In this document: positions 1 to 9,920 of the stretch, one piece after another | How the letters are laid out: each line of letters opens with the position of its first letter | Numbering within the stretch: the first letter of the stretch is position 1 | Program-made: the position numbers and the translations under genes | Origin: Chitinibacter fontanus | GTDB lineage: Bacteria; Pseudomonadota; Gammaproteobacteria; Burkholderiales; Chitinibacteraceae | Assembly: GCF_013423785.1 (NCBI RefSeq) | Contig: NZ_CP058952.1 | Coordinates: 620,001 to 684,000, forward strand | Length of the DNA: 64,000 nucleotides | Direction of reading: 5' to 3' | Notes under the pieces: model-generated | What the model was told of the DNA's origin: nothing | Database searches by the model: none | The model's input: only the letters and a program-made list of their open reading frames with translations

Positions 1-613
1 TGGTAAATGACTCTGGCATATGCTGAGCAATCAAAATTGCAGGCGCATCAGGCGGAATAGGCACTAAAAACTCTTTCAATGCCTCAGTACCACCAGTCGA
101 TGCGCCGACGATGATTAATTTTTCTGATTTGAGCAGTGGCCGCGAAACCTTAGGTAACACAGCATCTGCAGTATGACTGGGCGCGATGGGTGCTCGCATT
201 AAACTTTTCACCTTTGCTTTGGCGGCCATCCGAATTTTTTCCCGAATTTCATCGGTATATTCATCAATTTTACTCGCAATATTCATTTTTGGCTTTGCGA
301 TAAAATCGACCGCGCCTAACTCTAATGCACGCAGGGCTACCTCGGAGCCTTGCTCAGTCAAGGATGAAATCATTAAAACTGGGGTAGGTTTCAAACGCAT
401 CAAGCGGGCGAGAAAATCCAATCCATCCATCTTGGGCATTTCTACATCAAGCGTGATGACATCAGGATTCAAATCCCGGATCAACTCCCTAGCAATCAAA
501 GGATCTGGAGCGGTGGCGACACAACTCATATCACCAGCCTTATCAATAATCTCTTTGAGTACACTGCGAATTAATGCCGAGTCATCAACCACAATGACTT
601 TAATTTTTGGCAT
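1..613 (-). CDS. cheB: CheB chemotaxis methylesterase/glutamine deamidase (3' part beyond window)
   Basis: Response regulator that removes methyl groups from chemoreceptors during adaptation. About 204 N-terminal residues are visible. Residues 1-120 are a receiver domain with paired acidic residues (VVDDS) and phospho-acceptor Asp56 in [10 protein letters not shown]. After a linker the methylesterase domain begins with the active-site serine motif GASTGGT and the AQHMP histidine. The rest, including the catalytic Asp, lies left of the window. It is the last visible gene of the minus-strand chemotaxis operon, 27 bases after cheD. The ATG at 611-613 gives the canonical MPKIKV start. Identification is secure. 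Confidence 0.96.
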   Translation of the reverse strand, partial: MPKIKVIVVDDSALIRSVLKEIIDKAGDMSCVATAPDPLIARELIRDLNPDVITLDVEMPKMDGLDFLARLMRLKPTPVLMISSLTEQGSEVALRALELGAVDFIAKPKMNIASKIDEYTDEIREKIRMAAKAKVKSLMRAPIAPSHTADAVLPKVSRPLLKSEKLIIVGASTGGTEALKEFLVPIPPDAPAILIAQHMPESFT

Positions 614-640
614 GATTTGTCCCTTCTACTATCATCTGGG

Positions 641-1255
641 CTAGCTAAACAACTCGATATCTCCGCCTTTATCCATATGTGTCAGGCGTGAGCCATATAT
701 TTTTTCGCGCTCAACAATTGTGTTGTTATGTACCGATTTCAGTTTTTTAACTAAAACTCGACCTGTGGCAGGAAAGAAATAAACCTTGCGCGGATGAATA
801 TCCAGTAAATCTTCGGCCACTATTGGAATTTGCTCTAAAGCTAGAAACGATTTTACGAATTCTGCGTTTTTTAAACCCACATTCGAGACGGTAAAACCTC
901 GCAATACGTTGCCCCCACCAAAAACTTTGGCTTCAAGCCTATTTTTCTTGGCACCCTGCTTTAGCAGCTGATTAATCAAAACCTCCATGGCATAGGTTCC
1001 ATAACGTGTCGACAGACCATTAATTGATGCCATATCTTCTTGGGAATCAGGCAACATAAAGTGATTCATGCCACCGATCCCGCTAACACTATCGCGCACA
1101 CAGGCAGCCACACAGGAGCCTAACACCGTTACCAATAGCATTTCTCTGGCCGTGACATAGTATTCACCGGGTAAGATTTTCGCGGCCTCAATTGAGAAAT
1201 GCTTATCAAAATACAGCGTGGGCGCGAGGACTTCTTCGTAACTAGCAGCAGACAT
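641..1255 (-). CDS. cheD: CheD chemoreceptor glutamine deamidase
   Basis: Deamidates specific receptor glutamines so that they become methylatable; in some species it also partners CheC, which is not seen here. The 204-residue protein has the CheD catalytic pattern: Cys in LGSCVAACVRD, His in GGMNHFMLP, and the FGGGNVLRG loop. The start codon overlaps the cheR stop by one base (TAATG), implying translational coupling. It lies between cheR and cheB, the usual order in betaproteobacterial che operons. Confidence 0.95.
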   Translation of the reverse strand: MSAASYEEVLAPTLYFDKHFSIEAAKILPGEYYVTAREMLLVTVLGSCVAACVRDSVSGIGGMNHFMLPDSQEDMASINGLSTRYGTYAMEVLINQLLKQGAKKNRLEAKVFGGGNVLRGFTVSNVGLKNAEFVKSFLALEQIPIVAEDLLDIHPRKVYFFPATGRVLVKKLKSVHNNTIVEREKIYGSRLTHMDKGGDIELFS

Positions 1256-2103
1256 TATGGTTTACCTCGTGCTGCTTTCGCATGCTCCGTAAGTTGATAA
1301 GTTGTTTTTCCGGCAGAGCGATACCAGTCGGACATGAAATGTAAATTCTCAGAATGCCCAACATACAAGGTGCCATTTGGCTTCAATAAACCGGCTATTT
1401 TTTCCAAAATAACCCGCTGTGTTGCCTGATCAAAATAAATCATCACATTGCGGCAAAAAATAGCATCAAATTTTCCATCTAGGGGCCAACGGCTATCTAA
1501 TAAATTAATTTGTTTAAACTCAATCATCTCGCGCAAGGCTTTTTTAGCTCGAACCTTACCTGCATTAATACCCGCGCCTTTTAGAAAAAAACCTTTTTTA
1601 CGTTCCAAAGACAATTTATCGAGTCGATCAAGTGCATATACGCCCTGAGCTGCAGTGGCTAACACGTGCGTATCAAGATCAGACGCAATAATTTGCACGG
1701 CTGGGCATGCTGATTGATAGGCTTCCATCGCCGTCATCGCCAATGAATAAGGCTCCTCACCCGTTGACGCTGCGGCACACCAGATGCGGAAAGGTCTGGC
1801 ATCAGTTTGCTGCATTTGTCGGGCTAGGGCTTCAAAATGATGCGGTTCGCGAAAAAAAGAAGTTAAATTGGTCGTCAGGGCATTCGTAAACTGCTGCCAT
1901 TCTTCTGAATCTGGGTTTTGCGCTAATGCGGATAGATACCTAGAGAAGGTATCTATCTGAAGCGCACGCAATCTGCGAGCCAGACGGCTATACACCATCT
2001 GCTGCTTGCTATCATTTAAGCGAATACCCGCCCGCTGATAGATTAATTCAGCAACTCGCGCAAAATCTGCCTTGGTGTAACTAAACTCATGATCATTTTG
2101 CAT
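1255..2103 (-). CDS. cheR: CheR chemoreceptor glutamate methyltransferase
   Basis: SAM-dependent methyltransferase that methylates receptor glutamates, opposing CheB. The 282 residues hold an N-terminal helical CheR_N domain (about 8-65), the SAM-binding region with WCAAASTGEEPYSLAM, and FDAIFCRNVMIYF typical of the family. It is separated from the upstream receptor gene by 135 bases containing a terminator-like hairpin, so it may be expressed below the upstream genes. No strong Shine-Dalgarno precedes the ATG at 2103. An 11-bp perfect inverted repeat (1931-1957) lies within the coding sequence. Confidence 0.95.
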   Translation of the reverse strand: MQNDHEFSYTKADFARVAELIYQRAGIRLNDSKQQMVYSRLARRLRALQIDTFSRYLSALAQNPDSEEWQQFTNALTTNLTSFFREPHHFEALARQMQQTDARPFRIWCAAASTGEEPYSLAMTAMEAYQSACPAVQIIASDLDTHVLATAAQGVYALDRLDKLSLERKKGFFLKGAGINAGKVRAKKALREMIEFKQINLLDSRWPLDGKFDAIFCRNVMIYFDQATQRVILEKIAGLLKPNGTLYVGHSENLHFMSDWYRSAGKTTYQLTEHAKAARGKP

Positions 2104-2182
2104 GCTGTTGTGTCACTACATTTAGATATGGCATGGAATCCGCTTTGAGCCTTGCACTGAAACACTCGATTCAACCCAAAAC

Positions 2183-2207
2183 AAAAGGGGCATTCTGAGC
2201 CCCCTTT
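2183..2207 (-). terminator. Terminator-like hairpin between mcp and cheR
   Basis: On the minus strand a 7-bp AAAGGGG/CCCCTTT stem with a 10-base loop is followed by TTTTGTTTT. It sits 32 bases after the receptor stop and before cheR, so it probably attenuates transcription into cheR-cheD-cheB rather than ending the operon. Confidence 0.45.
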
Positions 2208-2238
2208 GCTCATCAAGTGCGAGGGCACTTCATTTCGC

Positions 2239-5001
2239 TCAAAACTCCTCCCAATCTCCATCACTATTACCCAAGTTTGGCACACTACGCTTAGCGGGCT
2301 TCCCCAAAGACGAGGCTGGTTTACTTGGAACACTAGCCGTCAATTTAGGTCGAACAGCCAGATTTGATGTCATTCGAGAAGCACCTGCCAGTTTGAATAT
2401 CCCAACGGTCTGAGTCAGATTGTGTGCTTGCTCCTCTAGGCTTTCGGCGGCGGCGGCAGCTTGTTCAACCAAGGCAGCATTTTGCTGGGTATTCTCGTCC
2501 ATATGCGTGATGGCCTGATTCACCTGCTCAATACCCGCACTTTGCTCATTCGATGCAGCGGAAATCTCACTCATAATATCGGTAACACGGCGTACAGCGC
2601 TTACAACATCCTGCATGGTATGACCAGCCTGATCGACCAATTTAGACCCAGCCTCAACTTTCACGACCGAATCCCCAATCAGGTTTTTAATTTCTTTGGC
2701 CGCACCTGCTGATCGCTGGGCTAAATTACGCACTTCCGAGGCAACGACAGCAAAGCCACGCCCTTGCTCACCCGCACGCGCTGCTTCAACTGCGGCATTC
2801 AGTGCCAAGATATTGGTCTGGAAAGCAATTCCGTCAATCACAGCGATAATATCGACGATTTTTTTAGCTGATTCGTTAATATCAGACATGGTGGAAACAA
2901 CCTGCCCCACAACATCGCCACCTTTAATGGCAATATCAGAGGCGCCGATCGCCAATTGATTGGCTTGACGAGCATTTTCAGCATTCTGTTTTACCGTGCT
3001 GGTTAGCTCCTCCATACTCGAGGCGGTTTCCTCAAGACTGGCAGCCTGTTGCTCGGTACGACTGGACAGATTGCTATTACCTGCGGCGATTTCTTGTGCG
3101 GCAATATTAATAGCACCAGCAGCATCCTGAATATCCAACACAATCTCAGCTAATTTTTCGGATGTGGCATTACAATCATTTTTCAGCTCACCCAGTAAAC
3201 CGTGATAATCAGCCGTAATTTTTTGGGTTAAATCACCTTGGGCCAATGCGCCCAGTACTCGAGCTACATCGGACATTGCTGCTTCACTTGCCCCCACCAT
3301 CTGATTCATGCCTTGTGCCAACTTCAGCATGAAACCCTCTTTACCAGCGGGGTTAATCCTGCGGCTAAAATCACCATTGGCCGCAGCTTCTACAATACCG
3401 TTTACTTCATTCTCGACCAAAACTTCCGCGGTTCTATCAACCCACTCCACCACCGAGCCCAAACGCTTGCCAGTTACATCAAACACCGGATTTGCAATTA
3501 ATAAAAAAGTTTGCCCCGCTACAGAAATTTGCGAGCGATAAGTTTGATTTAGATTGGCCAAGATAGCAGCCTGATGATTAGGGTTGCGATGGAAATCATC
3601 CATGCTTGAACCAATCAGTTTGCCAACATTAAAACTCGGTAAGACTTTGCGCAACTCTGACTCAACACGAGTCAACATCGCTGTTACTGCCTTGTTCATA
3701 TAGATAATGGTGCGGTTCTCATCAGCCAACATGACATTGGTTGAAGTTGAATCCAGAGCCCCCAAAATCCGCGCACGCTCATCAGAGAGTGTTTTTTCAC
3801 GCTCCATTTGTGCCAGTATCTCGGTCTGATCCAGCCATTCAACAACGTAACCTGTATGACGGTTTTCACGATTCAATACTGGATTAATCGTTAATGAGAA
3901 CTTGCGACGACCAATCGAAATCTGAGCTTTATGAGTTCCAGTGAGTTTGGCCAACATGTTTTGCTGGTGAGCTGGATTTTTATGGAAACTATCGATGCTG
4001 GTTCCAATCACCGAATCTGCGCTAAATTGCGGCAGCTCATTCCGAAGATCGTTTTCTGCATCTCGGAGCATTTTATGCTGTGCAGCATTGCAATACGTGA
4101 TTTTACGGTCGGCATCTGCAATCATGACGCAGGTTGTTACCGACTCCAAAGCAGTTCTCACCCGAGCGTTTTCTTCCGCCAACTTGGCGGCTTCGCGCAA
4201 TTTCAGCTGCATCCCGCGCATTTGCGCCAATAAGCTATTTTCCTGCGCACCATTGAGCTGAATATCTTGGCTTAAATCGCCATCCGCAATACGCTGCACA
4301 ACTGTTTGTAGCCATTCAAGCTGGCCGCCTAATTGGCGCTTTACTCGTCTGAGCAGAATTAAAGCCACCACAATTGACAAGGAAATGCCACACAGTGCGG
4401 TAACTAAAATTTTCCACTCCGAAGATGTGGTTACTGATTTAATCTCTTTCGCGGCAGCCAGTGCGCCATGCTGCTCTTGCTCTGCCATCGCTAATATTGG
4501 ATCACGAAAAGCGTTGTAGTTATTTCGCAAATCGCCCAAAAGCAAGCTACGTGATTTAGTTACATCGCCCGAATCAAAAGCCGTTTTGTAGGCACTGAGG
4601 CTTTGCAAAAATGCGGGCTGTTTATCTCTGATTTTTTTAAGATCATCAAATGCCTCTTGATCATTAATTTCCTTGGCTTTTTCTTCTAACTCAGCCAGTA
4701 GCTTATCAATTTTTTCCCGAGAAATATTGACCCGCTCCCATTCTTCTTTAGCCTTTGCCAAATCTTCAGGTGTGGCTTGTCCAATAACCTGAACATTCCG
4801 TAAAGCCCTTGCAATGGTATTTACTTCGTTAAATATATTTTGCGCTAACACCAAGTGAGGTAAATGATCTTGCGTTAACCCATCAACTTCAGAGTCCGTC
4901 CGATTTGCAGAAGAAAATGACACGCCAGCAATTAATATCAGGAAAAACAAAATTGAAGCGATACCTAAGCTTAACAATCGATTGAATGAAATTTGGTTCA
5001 T
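2239..5001 (-). CDS. Methyl-accepting chemotaxis protein with tandem PAS domains and CheR-tether tail
   Basis: Membrane chemoreceptor of about 920 residues. Order: TM1 (about 9-30); a periplasmic four-helix-bundle ligand domain; TM2 (about 200-222); HAMP; two similar PAS-type repeats (about 290-400 and 415-530, each with ADA/ADE followed by R-KI/TI and F-NP-H); a second HAMP-like stretch; and the signalling domain with the signature [20 protein letters not shown]. The protein ends in DWEEF, resembling the NWETF pentapeptide that tethers CheR/CheB in enteric receptors. The ATG at 5001 is chosen because AAGGGGCTGAGG precedes it; an upstream in-frame ATG (5019) would overlap cheW. The ligand is unknown. 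Confidence 0.93.
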   Translation of the reverse strand: MNQISFNRLLSLGIASILFFLILIAGVSFSSANRTDSEVDGLTQDHLPHLVLAQNIFNEVNTIARALRNVQVIGQATPEDLAKAKEEWERVNISREKIDKLLAELEEKAKEINDQEAFDDLKKIRDKQPAFLQSLSAYKTAFDSGDVTKSRSLLLGDLRNNYNAFRDPILAMAEQEQHGALAAAKEIKSVTTSSEWKILVTALCGISLSIVVALILLRRVKRQLGGQLEWLQTVVQRIADGDLSQDIQLNGAQENSLLAQMRGMQLKLREAAKLAEENARVRTALESVTTCVMIADADRKITYCNAAQHKMLRDAENDLRNELPQFSADSVIGTSIDSFHKNPAHQQNMLAKLTGTHKAQISIGRRKFSLTINPVLNRENRHTGYVVEWLDQTEILAQMEREKTLSDERARILGALDSTSTNVMLADENRTIIYMNKAVTAMLTRVESELRKVLPSFNVGKLIGSSMDDFHRNPNHQAAILANLNQTYRSQISVAGQTFLLIANPVFDVTGKRLGSVVEWVDRTAEVLVENEVNGIVEAAANGDFSRRINPAGKEGFMLKLAQGMNQMVGASEAAMSDVARVLGALAQGDLTQKITADYHGLLGELKNDCNATSEKLAEIVLDIQDAAGAINIAAQEIAAGNSNLSSRTEQQAASLEETASSMEELTSTVKQNAENARQANQLAIGASDIAIKGGDVVGQVVSTMSDINESAKKIVDIIAVIDGIAFQTNILALNAAVEAARAGEQGRGFAVVASEVRNLAQRSAGAAKEIKNLIGDSVVKVEAGSKLVDQAGHTMQDVVSAVRRVTDIMSEISAASNEQSAGIEQVNQAITHMDENTQQNAALVEQAAAAAESLEEQAHNLTQTVGIFKLAGASRMTSNLAVRPKLTASVPSKPASSLGKPAKRSVPNLGNSDGDWEEF
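2486..2537. repeat. 52-bp bipartite repeat inside the mcp gene, exact arms
   Basis: GGGTAT at 2487 and ATACCC at 2531, 38 bases between the arms. It lies in the conserved signalling-domain coding region, so codon constraint may contribute. Confidence 0.5.
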
Positions 5002-5011
5002 CCTCAGCCCC

Positions 5012-5491
5012 TTATGCAATTGCGGTTTCGACTAAAGCCATATCCGCACTAGTCATTAGTTTTTCTATATCGACTAGAATAATCATTCGATCATCAACGG
5101 TGCCTAAACCCAAAATATATGCGGTATCAAGTGCAGCACCGAACTCAGGCGCATTACGTAACTGCTCGGTGCTTAGAGTCATTACATCAGAAACACCATC
5201 CACCACAATACCCAAAGTACGCTGTGCAATATTCAAAATAATCACAACAGTAAATTGGTCGTAGCTTGGGTTACCTATATTAAACTTTACCCTGAGATCA
5301 ACAATTGGAACTATATTGCCGCGAAGATTAATAACTCCTTTAATAAAACTCGGTGCATTTGCAATACTCGTTACAGCATCATAGCCACGAATTTCTTGTA
5401 CCTTGAGGATATCTATTCCATATTCTTCCTTGCCTAAAGCAAAGACTAATAGCTCCCGATTAACCCCATCCTCGCTTAATAATTGTTCCAT
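5012..5491 (-). CDS. cheW: CheW chemotaxis coupling protein
   Basis: Adaptor linking receptors to CheA in the signalling array. The 159-residue protein is one CheW/SH3-like domain: [21 protein letters not shown] near the N-terminus, then the conserved [19 protein letters not shown] block and the [10 protein letters not shown] motif. It lies 9 bases downstream of cheA and 10 bases before the preferred mcp start, clearly in the same operon. Confidence 0.96.
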   Translation of the reverse strand: MEQLLSEDGVNRELLVFALGKEEYGIDILKVQEIRGYDAVTSIANAPSFIKGVINLRGNIVPIVDLRVKFNIGNPSYDQFTVVIILNIAQRTLGIVVDGVSDVMTLSTEQLRNAPEFGAALDTAYILGLGTVDDRMIILVDIEKLMTSADMALVETAIA

Positions 5492-5500
5492 ATATCCTCC

Positions 5501-7579
5501 CTACGCTGCCAATTTAGCAATATCTGACGAAGAAACATGCTGTGCCATTTTCACTAACGCAGCCACATCCAGAATAAATGCAACATGCCCATCACCCATA
5601 ATTGTTGCACCAGCCACGCCATTAACGCGGCGATAATTAGTTTCTAGATTTTTCACAACTACCTGATGCTGGCCCAATAAATCATCAACAAACAATGCGA
5701 CTTTCTGGCCTTCCGCTTCAAGAATGATAACTAGACCATCTTCAAATGATTTTAATTTTGCTGATAAATTGAAAATGTCATATAGCGCAATTAGAGGAAG
5801 ATATTCGCCACGAACATTGATCACATTACCTCGCCCGGCCAGTGTTTTTATTTCGTCCGACTTAGGCTGCAGTGATTCAATAATGAAAGTGAGTGGGATA
5901 ATGTAGAGCTCATCAGAGGCAGAAATTGACATTCCATCTAAAATGGCCAATGTCAGCGGCAAGCGAATACTCATCGTTGAGCCGACCCCAGTCATTGATT
6001 GAATCTCAACGCGGCCACCCATTGCTTGAATATTTTTGCGCACAACGTCCATACCAACGCCACGCCCTGACACATCGGTGACTTCTGCGGCAGTTGAAAA
6101 GCCAGCTTCAAAAATCAGCATCCAGACTTCGTTATCTGACATATTGTCACTGACTGACATACCACGTTCTTTGGCTTTACTCAGAATACGCTCGCGACTT
6201 AAACCCGCGCCGTCATCACTCACCTCAATTACAATATTGCCGCCCTGATGAAAGGCCTTCAGCGTCAAGGTGCCTTGCGCTTGTTTATTGCGGCTTAACC
6301 GTACATCCGGCATTTCGATGCCATGATCCAAGCTATTGCGTACCAGATGTGTAAGTGGGTCGCTTAATTTTTCAATGAATCCTTTATCCAACTCGGTATT
6401 TTCACCGATCATGCGCAGCTCAACTTGCTTACCTAATTTGCTTGCCAAATCTCTGACCAAACGGGGGTAGCGATTAAATACAAACGAAATCGGCATCATC
6501 CGAATTGACATCACCGATTCTTGTAATTCCCGCGTGTTGCGCTCAAGCTGCGCCACACCACTGAGCAATTTTTCATGCAATACTGGGTCAAGCTGCAAAG
6601 CATTTTGTGCCAGCATTGATTGCGTAATGACCAACTCACCGACCAAATTGAGTAGTTGATCAACTTTTTCGACGCTCACCCGAATTGACGAGTCCGCCGA
6701 GCTTTTATCTGCATTGCGCTCGTTTGGCACCCTAGCGGCCTGCACTGGGGCAATTTCTACGATTTGCGCAGTGCTAGGTTCTGACGCTGGAGTCGGGGGA
6801 GTGATGGGCGCAAAGAAGCCATAACCTTGCTCTTCCACATTAACTTCAACTTGATTATTTGGCAGAGGCTCAAAAAAGCCAAAACCTTCATCAACAGTTA
6901 ATGCGGGAGCCGGCGTGGTAGGAAATAACCCAAACGCGGCCTCTCTATTCTCGATCGTTTCAATTGATAATCTTTCAGGCGCCACCAAAAACGTGATGGA
7001 GTCTAATAATTGAGGTTCTGAGGCGCTTGTTTTCAGGTGGTAGCGCCAAGCAGAGTGAATATCGCCAGGCTCAAAATCTTGCACTTCGCCAAAGTTAGCC
7101 AATTCATCGAGCAGCATCTGCTCATCAAAACTTTCTCCAGCCTGGATCACAATGGTCAGTACCTGCTCGCTAGACTGGCCTGGTGCTTCTTGATCTGCCA
7201 CTAAGCGCGTCAGCATCTGCGTAACGCGCTGGATTTCATTTTGATCAACATCACCATTTTCACGATGCGCGCCCAGCATGGACTGCAATACATCACCAGA
7301 CTGCAAAAAGGCATCGACCATCTCGGCTTTGAGCGCAATTTCTTGCTTGCGAATCCGATCGAGCAGGTTTTCTAGTACATGTGTGACATCGGTGAGATCA
7401 GAAAAACCAAAGGTGGCTGCACCGCCCTTAATCGAATGGGCGGCACGAAAAATCGCGTTCAGATCTTCTGGATCGGGTGCACTCACATCAATTTTGAGAA
7501 GCAGTGATTCCATATTGGCCAGATGCTCAGCAGCTTCATCAAAGAATACTGCGATGAACTGACTCATATCGATGGTCAT
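5501..7579 (-). CDS. cheA: CheA chemotaxis histidine kinase
   Basis: Central kinase of the chemotaxis array; phosphorylates CheY and CheB. The 692 residues hold an N-terminal HPt domain with phospho-His48 in RAAHSIKGGA, a P2-like docking region (about 140-215), and a Pro/Ala-rich linker containing two GFF-P repeats. The P3 dimerisation domain follows (SVEKVDQLLNLVGELVI), then the P4 ATPase domain with the N-box LVRNSLDHGIE and GRGVGMDVV, and a CheW-like P5 domain. AGGGGGATTT precedes the start. It is the second gene of the operon after cheY. Confidence 0.97.
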   Translation of the reverse strand: MTIDMSQFIAVFFDEAAEHLANMESLLLKIDVSAPDPEDLNAIFRAAHSIKGGAATFGFSDLTDVTHVLENLLDRIRKQEIALKAEMVDAFLQSGDVLQSMLGAHRENGDVDQNEIQRVTQMLTRLVADQEAPGQSSEQVLTIVIQAGESFDEQMLLDELANFGEVQDFEPGDIHSAWRYHLKTSASEPQLLDSITFLVAPERLSIETIENREAAFGLFPTTPAPALTVDEGFGFFEPLPNNQVEVNVEEQGYGFFAPITPPTPASEPSTAQIVEIAPVQAARVPNERNADKSSADSSIRVSVEKVDQLLNLVGELVITQSMLAQNALQLDPVLHEKLLSGVAQLERNTRELQESVMSIRMMPISFVFNRYPRLVRDLASKLGKQVELRMIGENTELDKGFIEKLSDPLTHLVRNSLDHGIEMPDVRLSRNKQAQGTLTLKAFHQGGNIVIEVSDDGAGLSRERILSKAKERGMSVSDNMSDNEVWMLIFEAGFSTAAEVTDVSGRGVGMDVVRKNIQAMGGRVEIQSMTGVGSTMSIRLPLTLAILDGMSISASDELYIIPLTFIIESLQPKSDEIKTLAGRGNVINVRGEYLPLIALYDIFNLSAKLKSFEDGLVIILEAEGQKVALFVDDLLGQHQVVVKNLETNYRRVNGVAGATIMGDGHVAFILDVAALVKMAQHVSSSDIAKLAA

Positions 7580-7600
7580 AAATCCCCCTAGCTAGTGTGC

Positions 7601-7966
7601 CTAGCCAATGACTTTACGGACAACTTCGAGTAATTTTTGTGGGTCAAAGGGTTTGACCAACCACCCAGTGGCACCCACTGCGCGACCTTGCTGCTTCATT
7701 GCATCGCTCGACTCGGTTGTCAGCATCAGAATGGGCGTGGTGGCATATTGCGGTAACCCACGGAGGGTGCGAATGAGTGTTAAGCCATCCATTCCTGGCA
7801 TGTTTTGATCGGTAAGCACCAGATCTACCTGCGCTGTTTTAGCCTGAGTCACGCCAGCATTACCATCGACCGCTTCTACGACCTCATAGCCTGCGCTACG
7901 CAGAGTGAAACTCACCATCTGCCGGATGGAAGCAGAGTCATCCACTGCCAGTATTTTTTTTGCCAT
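7601..7966 (-). CDS. cheY: CheY-type single-domain response regulator
   Basis: A 121-residue stand-alone receiver domain: Asp9/Asp10 in AVDDSASIRQ, phospho-acceptor Asp53 in VLTDQNMPGMDG, a conserved Thr in MLTTES and Lys in LVKPFDP. The ATG at 7964-7966 is preceded by AGGGGGACGT; an upstream in-frame ATG would add 39 non-homologous residues. It is the first gene of the che operon, 21 bases before cheA. When phosphorylated by CheA it should bind the flagellar switch. No flagellar genes are present in the window. Confidence 0.94.
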   Translation of the reverse strand: MAKKILAVDDSASIRQMVSFTLRSAGYEVVEAVDGNAGVTQAKTAQVDLVLTDQNMPGMDGLTLIRTLRGLPQYATTPILMLTTESSDAMKQQGRAVGATGWLVKPFDPQKLLEVVRKVIG

Positions 7967-8152
7967 ACGTCCCCCTGTCATCAAGATTTCGGAACTGAAT
8001 CTATGCGCAATTACCGCAAAAATGCGCTTGAGCCGATTCTTTTTATAGGCAAGACTATTGCGCAATGCCATTGATAAATGCACGAAACCGACACATTCTT
8101 TTCAATTCGTGTCATTTATCAACGTTCTCACTGTAACTAAATCCCGAAAATC

Positions 8153-8809
8153 ATGACCCAAACTGCATTACCGATCTTGTATTCGTTCCGACGCTGCCCA
8201 TACGCGATTCGAGCGCGAATGGCGATATATTTAAGCGGTGTTTCAGTGCAATTACGTGAGGTTGTATTGCGCGATAAACCCGCAGAATTATTAGCCGCAT
8301 CAACCAAAGGCACTGTGCCAGTGCTGGTATTGCCAGTGGGAGCTGTACTTGATCAGAGTCTGGATATTATGTTGTGGGCTTTGCGTCAGCACGACCCTAT
8401 GGGGATACTGAAACGTGATCTGGATTACCAGCTGCAGTTGATTGCTGAACACGATTTGCAATTTAAACCCTTACTGGATCGCTATAAGTATCCCGAACGG
8501 TTTCCCGAGCTAGCCGCAGAAGAGCACCAATACCATGCCATGTATTGGCTTAAAGAGAATATTGAAAAAAGGCTCGAGATCGATACCCCAAGTTTTGAAT
8601 CAAAAATCACCTTAAGTGATTTGGCAATCATGCCATTTATACGCCAATGTGCAGCCGTAGATCCGCGTGTATTTCAGAGATTAGCCAGCCCAACATTGCA
8701 GTCTTGGCTGGCAACATTTTGCGCGGGCGAACTCTTTACTGCGGTGATGGATAAATATCCAACATGGCAAACCGGCACCGAAGGTATCCCATTTGGCCGT
8801 TCTACTTGA
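8153..8809 (+). CDS. Glutathione S-transferase family protein
   Basis: A 218-residue thioredoxin-fold protein. The N-terminal domain begins [17 protein letters not shown], with a CPYA motif in the position of a glutaredoxin/GST active site, followed by TVPVLVLP, whose cis-proline binds glutathione in this family, and [11 protein letters not shown]. Residues from about 90 form the helical C-terminal domain. The substrate cannot be predicted; it may be a disulfide or glutathionyl reductase rather than a true transferase. It is transcribed divergently from the che operon across 186 bases. Confidence 0.8.
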   Translation: MTQTALPILYSFRRCPYAIRARMAIYLSGVSVQLREVVLRDKPAELLAASTKGTVPVLVLPVGAVLDQSLDIMLWALRQHDPMGILKRDLDYQLQLIAEHDLQFKPLLDRYKYPERFPELAAEEHQYHAMYWLKENIEKRLEIDTPSFESKITLSDLAIMPFIRQCAAVDPRVFQRLASPTLQSWLATFCAGELFTAVMDKYPTWQTGTEGIPFGRST

Positions 8810-8934
8810 TCAATCAAACTGATTTACACGCATTTATTGCGTCAAATCGATTCAGGTGTGGGCTGATATTTTGGGTCGCCGCAGCTCATGCTAGAATAAG
8901 CGCCATTTTTGACGAATTAGAATCAAGGTGCATC

Positions 8935-9666
8935 ATGGCTGGACACAGTAAATGGGCGAATATTCAGCATCGTAAAGGTCGTCAGGACGCCAAGCGCGGC
9001 CAGATTTTTACCAAGCTGATCAAGGAAATCACCGTAGCAGCAAAAATGGGTGGCGGTGATATCACAATGAACCCGCGTCTGCGTCTGGCGATTGATAAAG
9101 CCAAAGCGCAATCGATGCCCAAAGACAATATCGAAAGCGCAATCAAACGTGGCACTGGCTCGCTCGACGGCGTTGATTACATTGAAACCCGTTACGAAGG
9201 TTATGGCTTGGGCGGCGCAGCGGTAATGGTCGATTGCCTGACCGACAACCGCACCCGTACCGTGGCCGATGTGCGTCATGTCTTTAGCAAATACGGCGGC
9301 AATATGGGTACTGACGGCTGCGTGAGCTTTCAGTTTAAACACTGCGGCTACCTCATTTTCGCTCCGGGCACTGACGAAGATGCCTTGATGGAAGCTGCGC
9401 TTGAAGCGGGTGCCGATGATGTAACGACCAATGACGATGGTTCAATCGAAGTCATCACCCCACCATACGAATTCGTGACGATCAAAGAGACGCTGGAAGC
9501 AGCCGGTTTTAAAGCCGAAATGGGCGAATCTACGATGAAACCACAAGGCGAAACCGAGCTAACGGGTGAAGATGCGATCAAAATGCAAAAACTGATCGAC
9601 ATGATGGAAGCGCTCGACGACGTCCAGAACGTCTACACCACTGCAGTATTTGATGAAGAAGCGTAA
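8935..9666 (+). CDS. yebC: YebC/PmpR (TACO1) family regulatory protein
   Basis: A 243-residue member of the YebC/TACO1 family, known as a DNA-binding regulator in some bacteria and as a ribosome-associated factor helping translation of proline-rich stretches. The start [18 protein letters not shown] is canonical, followed by GRIFTKL-like and YEGYGPGG-like family blocks and an acidic C-terminus. The ATG at 8935 with AAGGTG upstream is preferred; the frame is open further upstream but without homology. A strong terminator follows. Confidence 0.94.
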   Translation: MAGHSKWANIQHRKGRQDAKRGQIFTKLIKEITVAAKMGGGDITMNPRLRLAIDKAKAQSMPKDNIESAIKRGTGSLDGVDYIETRYEGYGLGGAAVMVDCLTDNRTRTVADVRHVFSKYGGNMGTDGCVSFQFKHCGYLIFAPGTDEDALMEAALEAGADDVTTNDDGSIEVITPPYEFVTIKETLEAAGFKAEMGESTMKPQGETELTGEDAIKMQKLIDMMEALDDVQNVYTTAVFDEEA

Positions 9667-9685
9667 GTGCGACATATCGCAATGC

Positions 9686-9711
9686 AAACCGCCCAATTGG
9701 GCGGTTTTTTT
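9686..9711 (+). terminator. Rho-independent terminator after yebC
   Basis: A 9-bp stem (AAACCGCCC/GGGCGGTTT) with an AATT loop is followed by T7, 20 bases after the yebC stop. Confidence 0.9.
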
Positions 9712-9920
9712 ATGTTGCGACGATTTTATTCGATATTCTGCAACACTCACATGGCTGCATGTTTCTGCGGTGTACCCTCACTAGCAAGCCATCCATTCCA
9801 TAAAAACTACCGATATTTCTATCCTGAACAGCATTTGCTTGCTAGATTGAAGCAAAGCTACTGCAAGTTAACTCTCAGCGTGAGCGGCTAGTCAATACGT
9901 CCGCCACAGGAGCGCATGTG

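Noticed and set aside
9667..9891. Plus-strand open frame between yebC and the response regulator
   Set aside because: It begins at the yebC stop, runs through the terminator and has no ribosome site or family resemblance.
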